From: Negativibacillus massiliensis
GTDB lineage: Bacteria > Bacillota > Clostridia > Oscillospirales > Ruminococcaceae
Direction of reading: 5' to 3'
Assembly (NCBI RefSeq): GCF_900148495.1
Contig: NZ_FTRU01000008.1
Coordinates: forward strand, 930,001 to 994,000
DNA: 64,000 nucleotides
Positions 8,567 through 17,284 of the stretch are shown here, piece by piece. The notes beneath the pieces were generated by a model. The model did not search any database. It was not told the DNA's origin and worked only from the letters and a program-made list of their open reading frames with translations. Position numbers and translations under genes: made by a program. Numbering within the stretch: the first letter of the stretch is position 1; each line of letters begins with the position of its first letter.

Positions 8567-9628
8567 ATGTCCGCACAACAAACCATGATGGGACTGGTCT
8601 ATCAGGGAAATGGAACACTTTCCCTGCAGGAACGCCCTGTTCCGACCATCCTCTCTCCAAAGGATGCTGTCCTTCGGGTCACCCGTTCCGCCATCTGCAC
8701 CAGTGACCTGCATATCAAAAATGGAGCCGTTCCCCGCGCAAAAGAAGGAGTTATCCTCGGCCATGAGTTTGTCGGGGTCGTCACCGAAATCGGCTCGGAT
8801 GTCCACCATCTTGCAGTCGGCGACCGCGTCGCAGCAAACTGCATCACCTTCTGCGGCGATTGCTGGTTCTGCCGTCAGGGCTATATCAATAACTGCGAAC
8901 AGGGCGGATGGGAACTTGGCTGCCGCATCGATGGCTGTCAGGCAGAATTTGTCCGCGTTCCGTTTGCGGATATGGGACTTTGCAAAATCCCCGACAGCGT
9001 TTCGGATGAAGATGCCCTGTTTTTGGGCGACATCGTTTCCAGCGGATATTTTGGTGCGGAGCTTGCCGAAATCACCCCCGGTGATACCGTTGCGGTTATC
9101 GGTGCAGGTCCGGTAGGTATGTGCGCGATGCAGTCGGCAAAAATCTTCGGCGCAGGAAAGATCATCGCGCTGGATATCGACCAAAAACGCCTTGATTATG
9201 CCAAAGAAAAGAATCTCTGCGATGTCACCATCCACTGTGACGGCAGAGATTTGCAGGAGGAAATCCGAAAGATCACCGACCACAACGGCGCGGACGCTGT
9301 CATCGAGTGCGCCGGAAGCAGCGAAAGCTTCCAGACCGCATGGCAGATTGCCCGTCCGAATGCAGTAGTCGCCATCGTTGCCATGTATGAGGAGGCACAA
9401 TCCTTGCCGCTGCACCAGATGTACGGCAAAAATCTCATCTTCAAGACCGGCGGAGTGGATGCTGTCCACTGTCAGCGCCTGATGAAGCTGATCGAGGCAG
9501 GACGTTTCCCGACAGACTTCCTGATTTCCCACCGCGCACCGCTCAACGATATCCTTGAAGGTTATCGAATCTTCGAGAACAAGCTGGATGGCTGCATCAA
9601 ATGGGTGGTCACACCATATGAACGATAA
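8567..9628 (+). CDS. Zinc-dependent alcohol dehydrogenase (MDR family)
   Basis: A 353-residue medium-chain dehydrogenase/reductase. Visible features are the catalytic zinc region (ICTSDLHI about residues 44-51, GHEFVGVV about 65), the structural-zinc cysteine cluster CGDC, WFC and NNC (about 97-112), and a Rossmann motif VIGAGPVGMCA at about 178-188 followed by an acidic residue in ALDID that suggests NAD. Family members oxidise secondary alcohols or polyols reversibly. The substrate is unknown, though the sequence resembles the Adh/sorbitol dehydrogenase branch. The start has an ideal AAAGGAGGT six bases upstream. The next gene begins inside its last codons, so the two are probably translated together. 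Confidence 0.88.
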   Translation: MSAQQTMMGLVYQGNGTLSLQERPVPTILSPKDAVLRVTRSAICTSDLHIKNGAVPRAKEGVILGHEFVGVVTEIGSDVHHLAVGDRVAANCITFCGDCWFCRQGYINNCEQGGWELGCRIDGCQAEFVRVPFADMGLCKIPDSVSDEDALFLGDIVSSGYFGAELAEITPGDTVAVIGAGPVGMCAMQSAKIFGAGKIIALDIDQKRLDYAKEKNLCDVTIHCDGRDLQEEIRKITDHNGADAVIECAGSSESFQTAWQIARPNAVVAIVAMYEEAQSLPLHQMYGKNLIFKTGGVDAVHCQRLMKLIEAGRFPTDFLISHRAPLNDILEGYRIFENKLDGCIKWVVTPYER

Positions 9629-10367
9629 TTTTCATCTGTCGGAAGATGATAAAATGACCGTCCTCGTTTCCTGCGAGGCTCCTGGCGTGATTCAGGCGCT
9701 GGAAAAAAGGGGAGTGCGCATCCTGACGGTGGACATCTGCGAACAGCTGGATGTTCCGGTGCGCTCCCATGCAGACATGCAGGTTTTGCCGCTGGATGAC
9801 TGCGTGCTGATTTCGCCGTATCAAATCAGGCTGAAAACCCAGCTGGAACAGATGAATCTGCGGGTAATCGTGGGCGAAGAACTGGAAAAGAAATATCCAA
9901 AGGATGTTTTGTACAATGTCTGTCTGGTCGGAAATCACTACATTTGTAACTATAAAACAATTTCCAGACAGGCACAACAGCTTTTGGACGCCCGCGGTTA
10001 TCATCCTATCTTTGTGGCACAGGGTTATGCCAACTGTTCGGTGGCGGTTGTGGATGAACATTCGATCATCACCGCTGATTGCGGGATTGCCAGAGCCTGT
10101 CGGGCTGCCGGACTGGATGTGCTGCAAATTTGTCCGGGCTTTATCCGGATTCCGGTCTATGATACTGGATTTATCGGCGGATGCTGCGGAAAGCTCGGTG
10201 CCGATCAGCTTGCTTTTACCGGAAGGCTTGACAGTCATCCGGACGGCATGAAGATTCGGGCGTTTATCAAGGAACGCGGCATTCAGATCATTGAGCTAAC
10301 CGATGAACCATTGTTTGATATTGGCGGATTGTTACAGCTTAAAACGAAAAACAGTTTATGTTCGTAA
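9618..10367 (+). CDS. GME-fold-like conserved protein (DUF6873-type)
   Basis: A 249-residue cytoplasmic protein of uncertain function. It resembles the small conserved family with a guanidino-modifying-enzyme (amidinotransferase/arginine deiminase) fold. It has repeated beta-alpha blocks with SHADMQ near residue 50, GNHYICN near 102, ITADCGIARAC near 152 and a late GGCCGK motif near 191 that could supply a nucleophilic cysteine. The family name is from memory and the enzymatic activity is not demonstrated. ATG at 9618 overlaps the end of the dehydrogenase gene. The open frame extends further upstream only in overlap, and ATG at 9654 is a second possible start. Confidence 0.6.
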   Translation: MNDNFHLSEDDKMTVLVSCEAPGVIQALEKRGVRILTVDICEQLDVPVRSHADMQVLPLDDCVLISPYQIRLKTQLEQMNLRVIVGEELEKKYPKDVLYNVCLVGNHYICNYKTISRQAQQLLDARGYHPIFVAQGYANCSVAVVDEHSIITADCGIARACRAAGLDVLQICPGFIRIPVYDTGFIGGCCGKLGADQLAFTGRLDSHPDGMKIRAFIKERGIQIIELTDEPLFDIGGLLQLKTKNSLCS

Positions 10368-10623
10368 TCTAAATTTAATATAGAAGTAATATAGAAGCAA
10401 ATCAGAAATGGAAAACAGTAATCATCAAATCCATGATGTACGGATTTCATATATGAATTTAGATAAACGGTCTGTACAAAGGTTCTTTTCGCAAAATCCT
10501 TGCCCTGAATTTCGCTAAATTTTCATTTAGCGAAATTGGCAATGTACCAAAAAGGCCTCTTCTTTTCAAAGTCCTTCCCGCGGCAAATTCCAATCCGATC
10601 AACATATTTTGAGGTAAACAATT
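10368..10623. other. Intergenic region with strong inverted repeat (12-6-12)
   Basis: A perfect inverted repeat, AATTTCGCTAAA (10508-10519) and TTTAGCGAAATT (10526-10537), is separated by six bases (TTTTCA). The arms can be extended by TTGCC/GGCAA beyond a three-base bulge on the left. A second small inverted repeat AAATCC/GGATTT lies near 10428-10448. No T-run follows, so it is not a standard terminator. Two arms around a 6-bp centre is the layout of sites used by Xer-type recombinases, and the next gene is such an enzyme. Confidence 0.5.
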
Positions 10624-11691
10624 ATGGACAAAAACATTTTGCAGGAATGTCCGGATCTTTTGCGCGAATTCCTGTTTTACCTGGAAACCATCCAGGGCCG
10701 CTCGCCAAAAACGGTCAGCGGATATTATATCGAGCTCCGGACATTTTTTCGATATATCAAATCGGTCAAGGTATTAAAAAATGTTCCGGAAAACGCTGAA
10801 CAGCTCGCCGAAATCAAAATCGATGATATTTCCAAAGAATTAATCTGCGGCGTGACCTTAAGCGACATCTATGATTTTCTGCACTTTTCGATGAATGTGC
10901 TGGGCAACAACGCTTCCAGCCGTTCGCGCAAGATTTCCAGCATCCGCGCGCTGTACAAATACCTGACCACCAAAACCAACTATCTGGAAGAAAATCCCGC
11001 CAAAAATCTGGACACGCCTTCGATGCGCAAATCGGTGCCGAAATACCTGACACTGGGCGAATCCATCGAACTGCTTGCCAGTATTCAGGATGAATCGCCG
11101 GCAGTCACTGCGCGCGATTACTGCATGATTACCCTGATGCTCAACTGTGGCATGCGTGTATCTGAATTGGTTGGAATCAATCTGGAAGACATTCGGGACA
11201 ACACTCTGCGCCTGCTGGGCAAAGGTAATAAGGAACGGATGGTTTATTTAAACGATGCCTGCCTTTCCGCAATCGAAAATTACCTGAAATTCAGAAAACA
11301 GCCCGAAGGCGGACCGGATAAAAACGCACTGTTCCTTTCCTCTCAGCACCGCCGGATGACCACCCGACGGGTCGAACAGATTGTAGCCAAATATCTGAAA
11401 GCCTGCGGGCTGGACGGCCGCGGCTATTCCCCGCACAAACTGCGGCATACGGCGGCGACTTTGATGTATCAGCATGGCGGCGTGGACATTCGCGCTCTCA
11501 AGGAGATTCTGGGACACGCAAACATCGGTACGACCGAGATCTACACCCACATTTCCGACCGTATGATCGAGGAAGCCGCGAACGCTTCCCCACTCTCCTC
11601 GGTAAAACGAAAGCTTTCGGAAAAAGAGTTGCTGATGCAGGAAGTCGAAAAACAGAATCAAGAGGAACAAGAAGACGAAGCAGAAAAATAA
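10624..11691 (+). CDS. Tyrosine recombinase, XerC/XerD-like
   Basis: A 355-residue site-specific recombinase. The N-terminal SAM-like core-binding domain spans about 5-130 and is longer than in E. coli XerC, with extra residues around IKIDDISKELICGV. The catalytic domain carries the active-site residues: Arg in GMRVSEL (about 178), Lys in GKGNKER (about 200), HKLRH (about 279-283), GHANIGTTEIYTH with His and the nucleophilic Tyr (about 300-311). Total length exceeds the usual ~300 because of that insertion and a charged, glutamate-rich tail. Xer proteins resolve chromosome dimers at dif; others move elements. No mobile-element genes are adjacent, so a cellular XerC/CodV role is plausible. GAGGT is placed correctly before the ATG. 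Confidence 0.85.
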   Translation: MDKNILQECPDLLREFLFYLETIQGRSPKTVSGYYIELRTFFRYIKSVKVLKNVPENAEQLAEIKIDDISKELICGVTLSDIYDFLHFSMNVLGNNASSRSRKISSIRALYKYLTTKTNYLEENPAKNLDTPSMRKSVPKYLTLGESIELLASIQDESPAVTARDYCMITLMLNCGMRVSELVGINLEDIRDNTLRLLGKGNKERMVYLNDACLSAIENYLKFRKQPEGGPDKNALFLSSQHRRMTTRRVEQIVAKYLKACGLDGRGYSPHKLRHTAATLMYQHGGVDIRALKEILGHANIGTTEIYTHISDRMIEEAANASPLSSVKRKLSEKELLMQEVEKQNQEEQEDEAEK

Positions 11692-11825
11692 GTTTTTGAA
11701 AATTTAAACGAAAGATATCCAGATACTCCCCTCGTCTGTCACGAAACTTTCGTCAATAAATCAGCAAAAGCGTATCAAAGATTAAATTTCTTACATAATA
11801 ATACCAACCAGAAAGGAAAATCAGA

Positions 11826-12557
11826 ATGGATTTAAAGGAAAAAGCCGTCCTTGCTGTGGACGCTCTGGAAAAAGAATATCCCGATGCCCAGTGCTCGCTG
11901 GTCTATGACCCCGAAAAGGCGTATGAACTGCTGATTTCCACCCGCCTGTCGGCTCAGTGTACCGATGCCAGAGTCAATATCGTCACCAAAGATCTCTTCC
12001 AAAAATATACTTCCCTTCAGGACTTTGCAAATGCACCGATAGAAGAAATGGAAGAAATGATCAAGACCTGCGGACTCTTTAAGACCAAAGCCCGCGATAT
12101 CATCGCAATGTCCCAGATGCTGATTAAAGATTACGGCGGCATACTGCCGGATACGGTGGAAGAACTGACCAAACTGCCCGGCATCGGCAGAAAAACCGCC
12201 AATCTGATTGTCGGCGATATCTACCACAAACCGGCGGTTGTCTGTGATACCCACTGTATCCGCATCACCAATCTGCTGGGATTAAGTCAGGGCAAAAATC
12301 CCCTCCAGGTGGAAAAACAGCTTCGTGCGGTGCTGCCGATGGACCGCGCTAACGATTTCTGCCATCGTCTGGTGCTGCATGGCCGCGATGTCTGTGTTGC
12401 CAATCGTCCAAAGTGCGACCGCTGCTGCATGAAGGATTTCTGTTCCTTCTTCCAGGGAGATGCTCCTTCCGATAAAGCAGCAACCGAAAGCAATCCTGCA
12501 AGCAAACCTGCAAGCAAAAAATCTGCTGCAAAATCCAGCAAATCCAAAGCAAAATAA
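11826..12557 (+). CDS. nth: Endonuclease III
   Basis: A 243-residue bifunctional DNA N-glycosylase/AP lyase for oxidised pyrimidines. It shows the helix-hairpin-helix LPGIGRKTANLIVGD (about 118-132) with the catalytic lysine, the catalytic aspartate in CDTHCIRI (about 140), and the C-terminal [4Fe-4S] cluster cysteines with spacing C-X6-C-X2-C-X5-C starting at CVANRPKC (about 194). After the cluster is a low-complexity tail of about 35 residues rich in lysine, serine and alanine, absent from E. coli Nth and perhaps DNA-binding. AAGGA lies eight bases before the ATG, and an intrinsic terminator follows at 12580-12613. Confidence 0.93.
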   Translation: MDLKEKAVLAVDALEKEYPDAQCSLVYDPEKAYELLISTRLSAQCTDARVNIVTKDLFQKYTSLQDFANAPIEEMEEMIKTCGLFKTKARDIIAMSQMLIKDYGGILPDTVEELTKLPGIGRKTANLIVGDIYHKPAVVCDTHCIRITNLLGLSQGKNPLQVEKQLRAVLPMDRANDFCHRLVLHGRDVCVANRPKCDRCCMKDFCSFFQGDAPSDKAATESNPASKPASKKSAAKSSKSKAK

Positions 12558-12579
12558 CCTGAACAAATCAAAAAGAAAA

Positions 12580-12613
12580 GGCCGGATGTTTTGATTGCAT
12601 CCGGTCTTTTTTC
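12580..12613 (+). terminator. Terminator of nth
   Basis: CCGGATG and CATCCGG form a stem around 12582-12604 and are followed by TCTTTTTT. It may also serve radA on the other strand, which ends at 12687. Confidence 0.8.
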
Positions 12614-12686
12614 TGTTTTGCAAGGATAATCAGGGATTTCTTCCCTTCCCTGCCCTTCTGTTCCCTTCTTTTACAATGGACAATCT

Positions 12687-14051
12687 TTATGCCATTGCTG
12701 CTGACAATGCCTGGGATAAGGTGCTGACCCCGATCAACTGGATGTCCACCTCCGCACTGATCGCCGCAATGCACTGTTTTGGCAGGATGCAGCGCTTAAA
12801 GCCCAGCCGCTGTGCTTCCTTTACCCGCACCAGCACGCGGTTGACCGCGCGCATCTCGCCGGCAAGTCCGATCTCCCCAAAAGCGACCAGATCATCCGGA
12901 ATCACCTTATCGGTGAGGTTGGATACCAGCGATAAGGCAATCGGCAGGTCTGCCGCAGGCTCGTCCAGCTTCATGCCGCCGACTACGTTGATATAAGCAT
13001 CCAGCGTTCCAAAGAAGTAACCGCACCGTTTTTCCAGTACCGCCAGAATCAGCGACAGACGGTTGTAGTCAAATCCGGTCGCCATCCTCTTTGGCACAGC
13101 ATATCCGCTTTTGGAAACCAATGCCTGAACCTCCGCCAGAATCGGACGGGAACCTTCGATCACACAGGCAACACAGGTGCCTGATACATTTTCCGGTCTT
13201 CCCTCCAGCATCGCTTTGGACGGATAGGTCACCTCATCCAGTCCGTTCTCCCCCATCTCGAACACGCCGATCTCGTTAGTAGAACCATAACGGTTCTTGA
13301 TGGCGCGCAGAATTCGGTAGGACAGATTGCGCTCCCCTTCAAAATAGAGCACCGCATCCACCATGTGTTCCATTACCTTTGGACCGGCAATCGCTCCGTC
13401 CTTGTTGACGTGACCGACGATAAAAACAGGAATCTCCATCGTCTTTGCAATGTTGATGAGCAGCTGGGTACATTCGCGCACCTGGGTAACACTGCCCGAG
13501 GAGGAATTGAGCGCGGAAAGATTCATGGTCTGAATCGAATCGACCATCACGATGTCTGGTTTTAAGCTCTGGATACTCTCGATGACCGCTTCAATGTTGG
13601 TGGTCGAGCTGAGGCTTAAATTCGGGGTGGTAACGCCCAACCTTGCTGCACGTAATTTAATCTGCCGCAGGCTTTCCTCACCGGATATATATAGAATCTG
13701 TGCATCGGACGAGATGGTCTGACAAATCTGCAAAAGCAGGGTCGATTTACCGATACCCGGGTCACCGCTGAGCAGCACCACCGAACCGGGAACGATTCCG
13801 CCGCCCAGCACGCGGTTGAGCTCCTCCATCTGGGTCAGATAGCGCTGTTCCTCGCTCGAGTCGATCTGTTCGAGTTTTTGTACGGTGGATTTGGCTGTCT
13901 GCGGCACTGCCGAAGAAGCAAAGCGGGAAATCGGAGCTTCCACATTTTCCACCAAGGTATTCCAGCTGCCGCAGTCCGGACATTTTCCCATCCATTTTGG
14001 CTGGATGGCGCCGCACTGGGTGCAGACATAGTTAATTTTTGTTTTTGCCAT
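12687..14051 (-). CDS. radA: DNA repair protein RadA
   Basis: A 454-residue RecA-like ATPase that aids homologous recombination and branch migration. It has an N-terminal C4 zinc finger (Cys 10, 13, 24 and 27), then Walker A GDPGIGKST near residue 97, Walker B-like DIVMVDSIQ near 170, the RadA-specific KNRYG motif near 252, and a C-terminal Lon-protease-like domain with DLPIALSLVSN. I set the start at the ATG at 14051 because AAGGTG precedes it by nine bases. An in-frame GTG at 14063 adds only four residues and overlaps that site. It is followed closely by the amidase gene on its upstream side (14087), so the two may be co-transcribed. Confidence 0.95.
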   Translation of the reverse strand: MAKTKINYVCTQCGAIQPKWMGKCPDCGSWNTLVENVEAPISRFASSAVPQTAKSTVQKLEQIDSSEEQRYLTQMEELNRVLGGGIVPGSVVLLSGDPGIGKSTLLLQICQTISSDAQILYISGEESLRQIKLRAARLGVTTPNLSLSSTTNIEAVIESIQSLKPDIVMVDSIQTMNLSALNSSSGSVTQVRECTQLLINIAKTMEIPVFIVGHVNKDGAIAGPKVMEHMVDAVLYFEGERNLSYRILRAIKNRYGSTNEIGVFEMGENGLDEVTYPSKAMLEGRPENVSGTCVACVIEGSRPILAEVQALVSKSGYAVPKRMATGFDYNRLSLILAVLEKRCGYFFGTLDAYINVVGGMKLDEPAADLPIALSLVSNLTDKVIPDDLVAFGEIGLAGEMRAVNRVLVRVKEAQRLGFKRCILPKQCIAAISAEVDIQLIGVSTLSQALSAAMA

Positions 14052-14086
14052 CTTGATTTTCACCTTTTCGTTTGAAAGAGTCTGTC

Positions 14087-14791
14087 TTATTTGGATTCAT
14101 CCTGCAGATAGTCCATCAGTCCGCAGTAAATGGTAAAGGCGGTCTGCTGCTGATATTGTTCTGTCGAGAGATTGTGCGCTTCCTCCGGATTGGAAAGGAA
14201 TCCGCACTCCGCCATTACAGCCGGAATCTGTGCTTCATACAGCAAAAAGAGGTTGTTTTCCGCGGGTTTGATCTGGCGGGTATTGTCCGGCTGCAAATTC
14301 TGCTGGAAGGAATCCTGCAATTTTTGTGCGAGGACTTTGGACTGAGGGTCGTTTTGGCTATAAAAGATCTGTGCTCCACGGGAGGAACTCTGCTCAAATT
14401 TGTTCTGATGGACGCTGATGAAGATTGCTTCCGGATGGTCCTCGATGATTTTGAGCCGCTGGTACATATCCGAACGTTTCTGGCGGCTGATCTGGGTCAG
14501 CCCTTCCTCATGGATAGAGCGGTCGTCCTCTCTGGTCATTATAACATGAAATCCCTGCTGCGACAACAAATCCCGCAAAGTAAGCGACACGGCAAGGTTT
14601 ACGTCCTTTTCGGTCACGCCGTTTGCCTGCGCGCCGCCGTCCATCCCGCCATGTCCCGGGTCGATGATGATGACCGGATGCTGATGCAGTGTCTGTGCTG
14701 AGACAATCTGCACCTGCTGTACCTGCCGCATGCCAAGGACAGACAGCCCCAGGACAAGGCAGGTCCCCAAAACAATCCACCATTTTTTCAT
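14087..14791 (-). CDS. N-acetylmuramoyl-L-alanine amidase, CwlD-like
   Basis: A 234-residue Amidase_3 zinc enzyme that cuts the amide bond between muramic acid and the stem peptide. An N-terminal membrane anchor or signal (about 5-22) is followed by IIIDPGHGGMDGGAQ with the first zinc His (about 45), a zinc Glu in the region after about 57, SVHQNKF with the second His (about 125) and MAECGFLSN with the catalytic Glu (about 193). Length and layout match CwlD, which makes the muramic-delta-lactam of spore cortex. This fits with spoIIGA-sigE 6 kb away, but a vegetative amidase cannot be excluded. It lies 36 bases upstream of radA in the same direction. Confidence 0.85.
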   Translation of the reverse strand: MKKWWIVLGTCLVLGLSVLGMRQVQQVQIVSAQTLHQHPVIIIDPGHGGMDGGAQANGVTEKDVNLAVSLTLRDLLSQQGFHVIMTREDDRSIHEEGLTQISRQKRSDMYQRLKIIEDHPEAIFISVHQNKFEQSSSRGAQIFYSQNDPQSKVLAQKLQDSFQQNLQPDNTRQIKPAENNLFLLYEAQIPAVMAECGFLSNPEEAHNLSTEQYQQQTAFTIYCGLMDYLQDESK

Positions 14792-14859
14792 ATAGAATCC
14801 TCCTTTATTTGATAAAGCAAGCCAAATTTACAAATCAGCTGCGCAAGAATCAAAAATTG

Positions 14860-15185
14860 ATGAAACTCTCGTTAGAGGAAGAAGCCGAAAAATTTTACAC
14901 TCTACTTCAAAGTTTTGTCTCATTGCCCCTAAGAATCTCGACAAGCTCGATTCTCCGCTGGGGAAGTCGAGAGGGGGCAACGCCCTCTCTCTGCCGGAGG
15001 TCAAGGAACCAGAAGGTTCCTTGTGTATCTTTGCCTACTTTCTTGTGTAAATAAAGTAGGCGCGGGAGTGGGGTGCGTAACCCCACAAAGAGGTAGGAAA
15101 GAAACGAAAACACTTTACACACTGCCTAAACTCAAGTTTCAGCAAACCTCCCCTTCACTTCCGGAAGTTTCGAGATAGACCTAAA
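14860..15185 (+). repeat. Modular hairpin element I
   Basis: A leader hairpin GAGAATC/GATTCTC (about 14931-14955) precedes module 2 GAGAGGG/CCCTCTC (14969-14989), module 3 CAAGGAACC/GGTTCCTTG (15002-15023), module 4 GCCTACTTT/AAAGTAGGC (15033-15061) and module 5 GTGGGGT/ACCCCAC (15068-15086). All four stems differ in sequence from element A while keeping order, spacing and the CTTTG linker between modules 3 and 4. It occupies the gap between the amidase and GNAT genes. Confidence 0.83.
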
Positions 15186-15233
15186 ACATTGCCTTTGCTC
15201 TAATCTATGCACCCACCCTGCAAAATATCCCGT

Positions 15234-15273
15234 AAAAAAAGCCCGTCCTCCCTTTTGGGGAAAACGGGCTTTA
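15234..15273 (-). terminator. Terminator of the GNAT gene
   Basis: AAAGCCCGT (15238-15246) and ACGGGCTTT (15264-15272) form a stem, followed on the minus strand by a T-run. Confidence 0.8.
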
Positions 15274-15276
15274 TCG

Positions 15277-15768
15277 TTATAAACTTTTCTGCATGATAAA
15301 GTCATCCATCACATAACCGTGACCGATGTCGGTCACCACCGAGTCGATGGTTTCAAATCCAAAATGTTGATAAGCCGCAATCGAGCCGGCGTTGTGCTTG
15401 TTGACTGTCAGATAGATCGCCGCAAGTCCCTGCGACTCCTCAGTCACCTGCTTTAGGAATGCCGAAGCAATGCCGCGGCGGCGAAAATCCTTCCGGATAT
15501 AAATTTTGCTCAGGAACATTCTGTCTGTTTCGCGGTGATAACCGCAGAATCCGCAGGACTGTCCATCCTCCAGCGCCAGCAGATAATGATATCCCTGCTC
15601 AAGCTGTTCGGTGATGGCCTGCACACTCTGGTAGCGCTCCACCATATAGTCAATCTGTTCCGGAGAAAGAATGTTTTGATAATGTTCGTGCCAGATTTCG
15701 TCTGCGAGCTGTGCCACCTGACAAATCTGCTCCTTGTCTGTAACCTGCTGGAATTTGATCGTGGCAAT
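15277..15768 (-). CDS. GNAT family N-acetyltransferase
   Basis: A single GNAT domain that transfers acetyl from acetyl-CoA to an unknown amine. The acetyl-CoA loop is RRRGIASAF (about residues 113-121 counting from the long start), preceded by the beta-4 strand FLSKIYIRKDF and followed by IYLTVNKHNAGSIAAYQHFGFE. The start is unusual. The domain's first strand (ATIKFQQVTDKEQI) lies upstream of the first GTG at 15717 and is open only back to an ATT codon at 15768, just three bases after AAAGGAGG. I give the longer form because the first strand is needed for the fold. The GTG at 15717, with AAGGAG 12 bases upstream, is the alternative (146 residues). Confidence 0.7.
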   Translation of the reverse strand: MATIKFQQVTDKEQICQVAQLADEIWHEHYQNILSPEQIDYMVERYQSVQAITEQLEQGYHYLLALEDGQSCGFCGYHRETDRMFLSKIYIRKDFRRRGIASAFLKQVTEESQGLAAIYLTVNKHNAGSIAAYQHFGFETIDSVVTDIGHGYVMDDFIMQKSL

Positions 15769-15818
15769 GCGCCTCCTTTGTTTGGAATAGCTCTATTATA
15801 CCACAATACTTTTGCAAT

Positions 15819-16913
15819 TTAAAGCGGTAATTGCAGCAGAACGCTCACCGGAAGCAGCAAAAACGAAACGATCAATGTCAAAACGACCAGCACCCCAACA
15901 TAGGTTCCGACCGCCTTTGGTTTGAGTGCGCGGCACAGCAGAATCACACCGGGAACCGAAGTGACCATCGCTGCCAGCGTGAAGGTCAGCGCAACCGGCG
16001 GATAGATGTCCCGCAGCAGATACAGGATTGGGAAAATGCTGAAAATATCCGAATGAAGCGGAAAACCAACGATTGCCGCAATCAGGGTGGACAGGGTGAC
16101 ATTGCCGGAAATCATGCCGGTGATCGATTCCAGCGGGAAGTATGCTTCCAGTGCAGCAGCCAGTGCAACACCCAGAAGAATCCACAGCCATGCACTGCGG
16201 AAAACACTCCATGTGCTGTAAAGTGCAAGCCTTACTCTCTCCTTCATGGAAGAAGGATGTACCGGATGATGGCAGCAGCAGTCCTCCCCATGTTCATGAT
16301 GGTGGTCATGTTCGTGGTGGTGCTCGTGTGTATGTTCATGAGTATGCTCGTGATGATGCTCATGGGCATCGCAGCTGCACTTGGCAAGGTGATAATCCTG
16401 CATGCTGTTCTGGAAAGAGATTCTGGACAGAATGACCGAGCTTACCAGCACAATCAGCAGCGAGCAGACCAGATAGGTTGTTGCAAAGCCGGTGCCAGTC
16501 ATAGTATACAGCGCGGTGAGCGCAGTGATGTTAAGCAGCGATGCCGAGGTCAACATACACAGGCAGACCGAAACCGGAACGCCCACTGCGACCAGTCCCA
16601 TCAGCACCGGAATGATGGTGCAGGAACAAAACGGCGAAATCATACCCAAAGCGATTGCCAGCAGATAGCCCCAAACGCTTTTGAGCTCGGTCAGCTTTTT
16701 CTGCATCCGGTCGGTGCGGACATAGCTCTGCGCCAAAAAGACAAAGAACATGATGATTGCCAGAATCAGATAGATCTGGGTGGTATCTGCAATCATGTGG
16801 CTTAAAAATTCTACGGTTGCTTCCCCACCGGGAAGATGATCGGCAAAACGCTCCAGCAATTCTTCCCAGAAGGAATGGTCATGCGCCGCGTGAAGATACA
16901 TTGCCTGTGTCAA
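15819..16913 (-). CDS. Permease with His-rich loop (ArsP/DUF318-like, putative metal efflux)
   Basis: A 364-residue membrane protein of the PF03773 permease family, with about eight to ten hydrophobic segments. The motif PFCSCTIIPVLMG (about residues 100-112) is the signature cysteine-containing helix of this family (ArsP and the SO_0444-type Cu/Zn efflux proteins). Residues about 178-220, between the two halves, form a cytoplasmic or periplasmic loop with over 20 histidines, a CSCD motif and a CCC triplet, strongly suggesting binding of zinc, copper or a similar metal. Function as a metal exporter is inference from the family and this loop. The loop is much more His-rich than in ordinary ArsP proteins. 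The start is preceded by GGGAGT. No simple terminator follows before the GNAT gene. Confidence 0.8.
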   Translation of the reverse strand: MTQAMYLHAAHDHSFWEELLERFADHLPGGEATVEFLSHMIADTTQIYLILAIIMFFVFLAQSYVRTDRMQKKLTELKSVWGYLLAIALGMISPFCSCTIIPVLMGLVAVGVPVSVCLCMLTSASLLNITALTALYTMTGTGFATTYLVCSLLIVLVSSVILSRISFQNSMQDYHLAKCSCDAHEHHHEHTHEHTHEHHHEHDHHHEHGEDCCCHHPVHPSSMKERVRLALYSTWSVFRSAWLWILLGVALAAALEAYFPLESITGMISGNVTLSTLIAAIVGFPLHSDIFSIFPILYLLRDIYPPVALTFTLAAMVTSVPGVILLCRALKPKAVGTYVGVLVVLTLIVSFLLLPVSVLLQLPL

Positions 16914-17059
16914 AATTACACTCCCTTTTGATAAAATCCTCTTTTTAGATTCAATAAATCTTTCGTACAGAAAATATCATAAACGATTTTATCAATTTTG
17001 TCAAATATTTTTTGCTTCATCTAGGCAATTTGCATAAAGACTCACATGAGCAAACTTTC

Positions 17060-17275
17060 ATATATCAGCTTGTGTGTTATTGCCCCTGAGAATCTCGACA
17101 AGCTCGATTCTCCACTGGGGGAATCGAAGGGGGATCTCCCCCTTCTGCTGGAAATCCAAAAACCAGGAGGTTTTTGGTGAATCTTTGGATACTTTCTTTT
17201 CATAAGAAAGTATCCCCGGGGTGCAGGGGCGGGGAGCCACCCTGCAAAGCAAATAGATTTGCTGAAACATTGGTT
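17060..17275 (+). repeat. Modular hairpin element J
   Basis: Leader hairpin as in element I, then module 2 GAAGGGGGA/TCCCCCTTC (17126-17145), module 3 CCAAAAACC/GGTTTTTGG (17156-17177), module 4 GATACTTTCTT/AAGAAAGTATC (17188-17214) and a module 5 variant with GCAGGG/CCCTGC (about 17223-17244). It carries yet another set of stem alleles. Confidence 0.82.
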
Positions 17276-17284
17276 CGAAGTAGA

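Noticed and set aside
8531-9532. 333-codon antisense frame over the alcohol dehydrogenase gene
   Set aside because: Shadow of a conserved gene; no domain or ribosome site.
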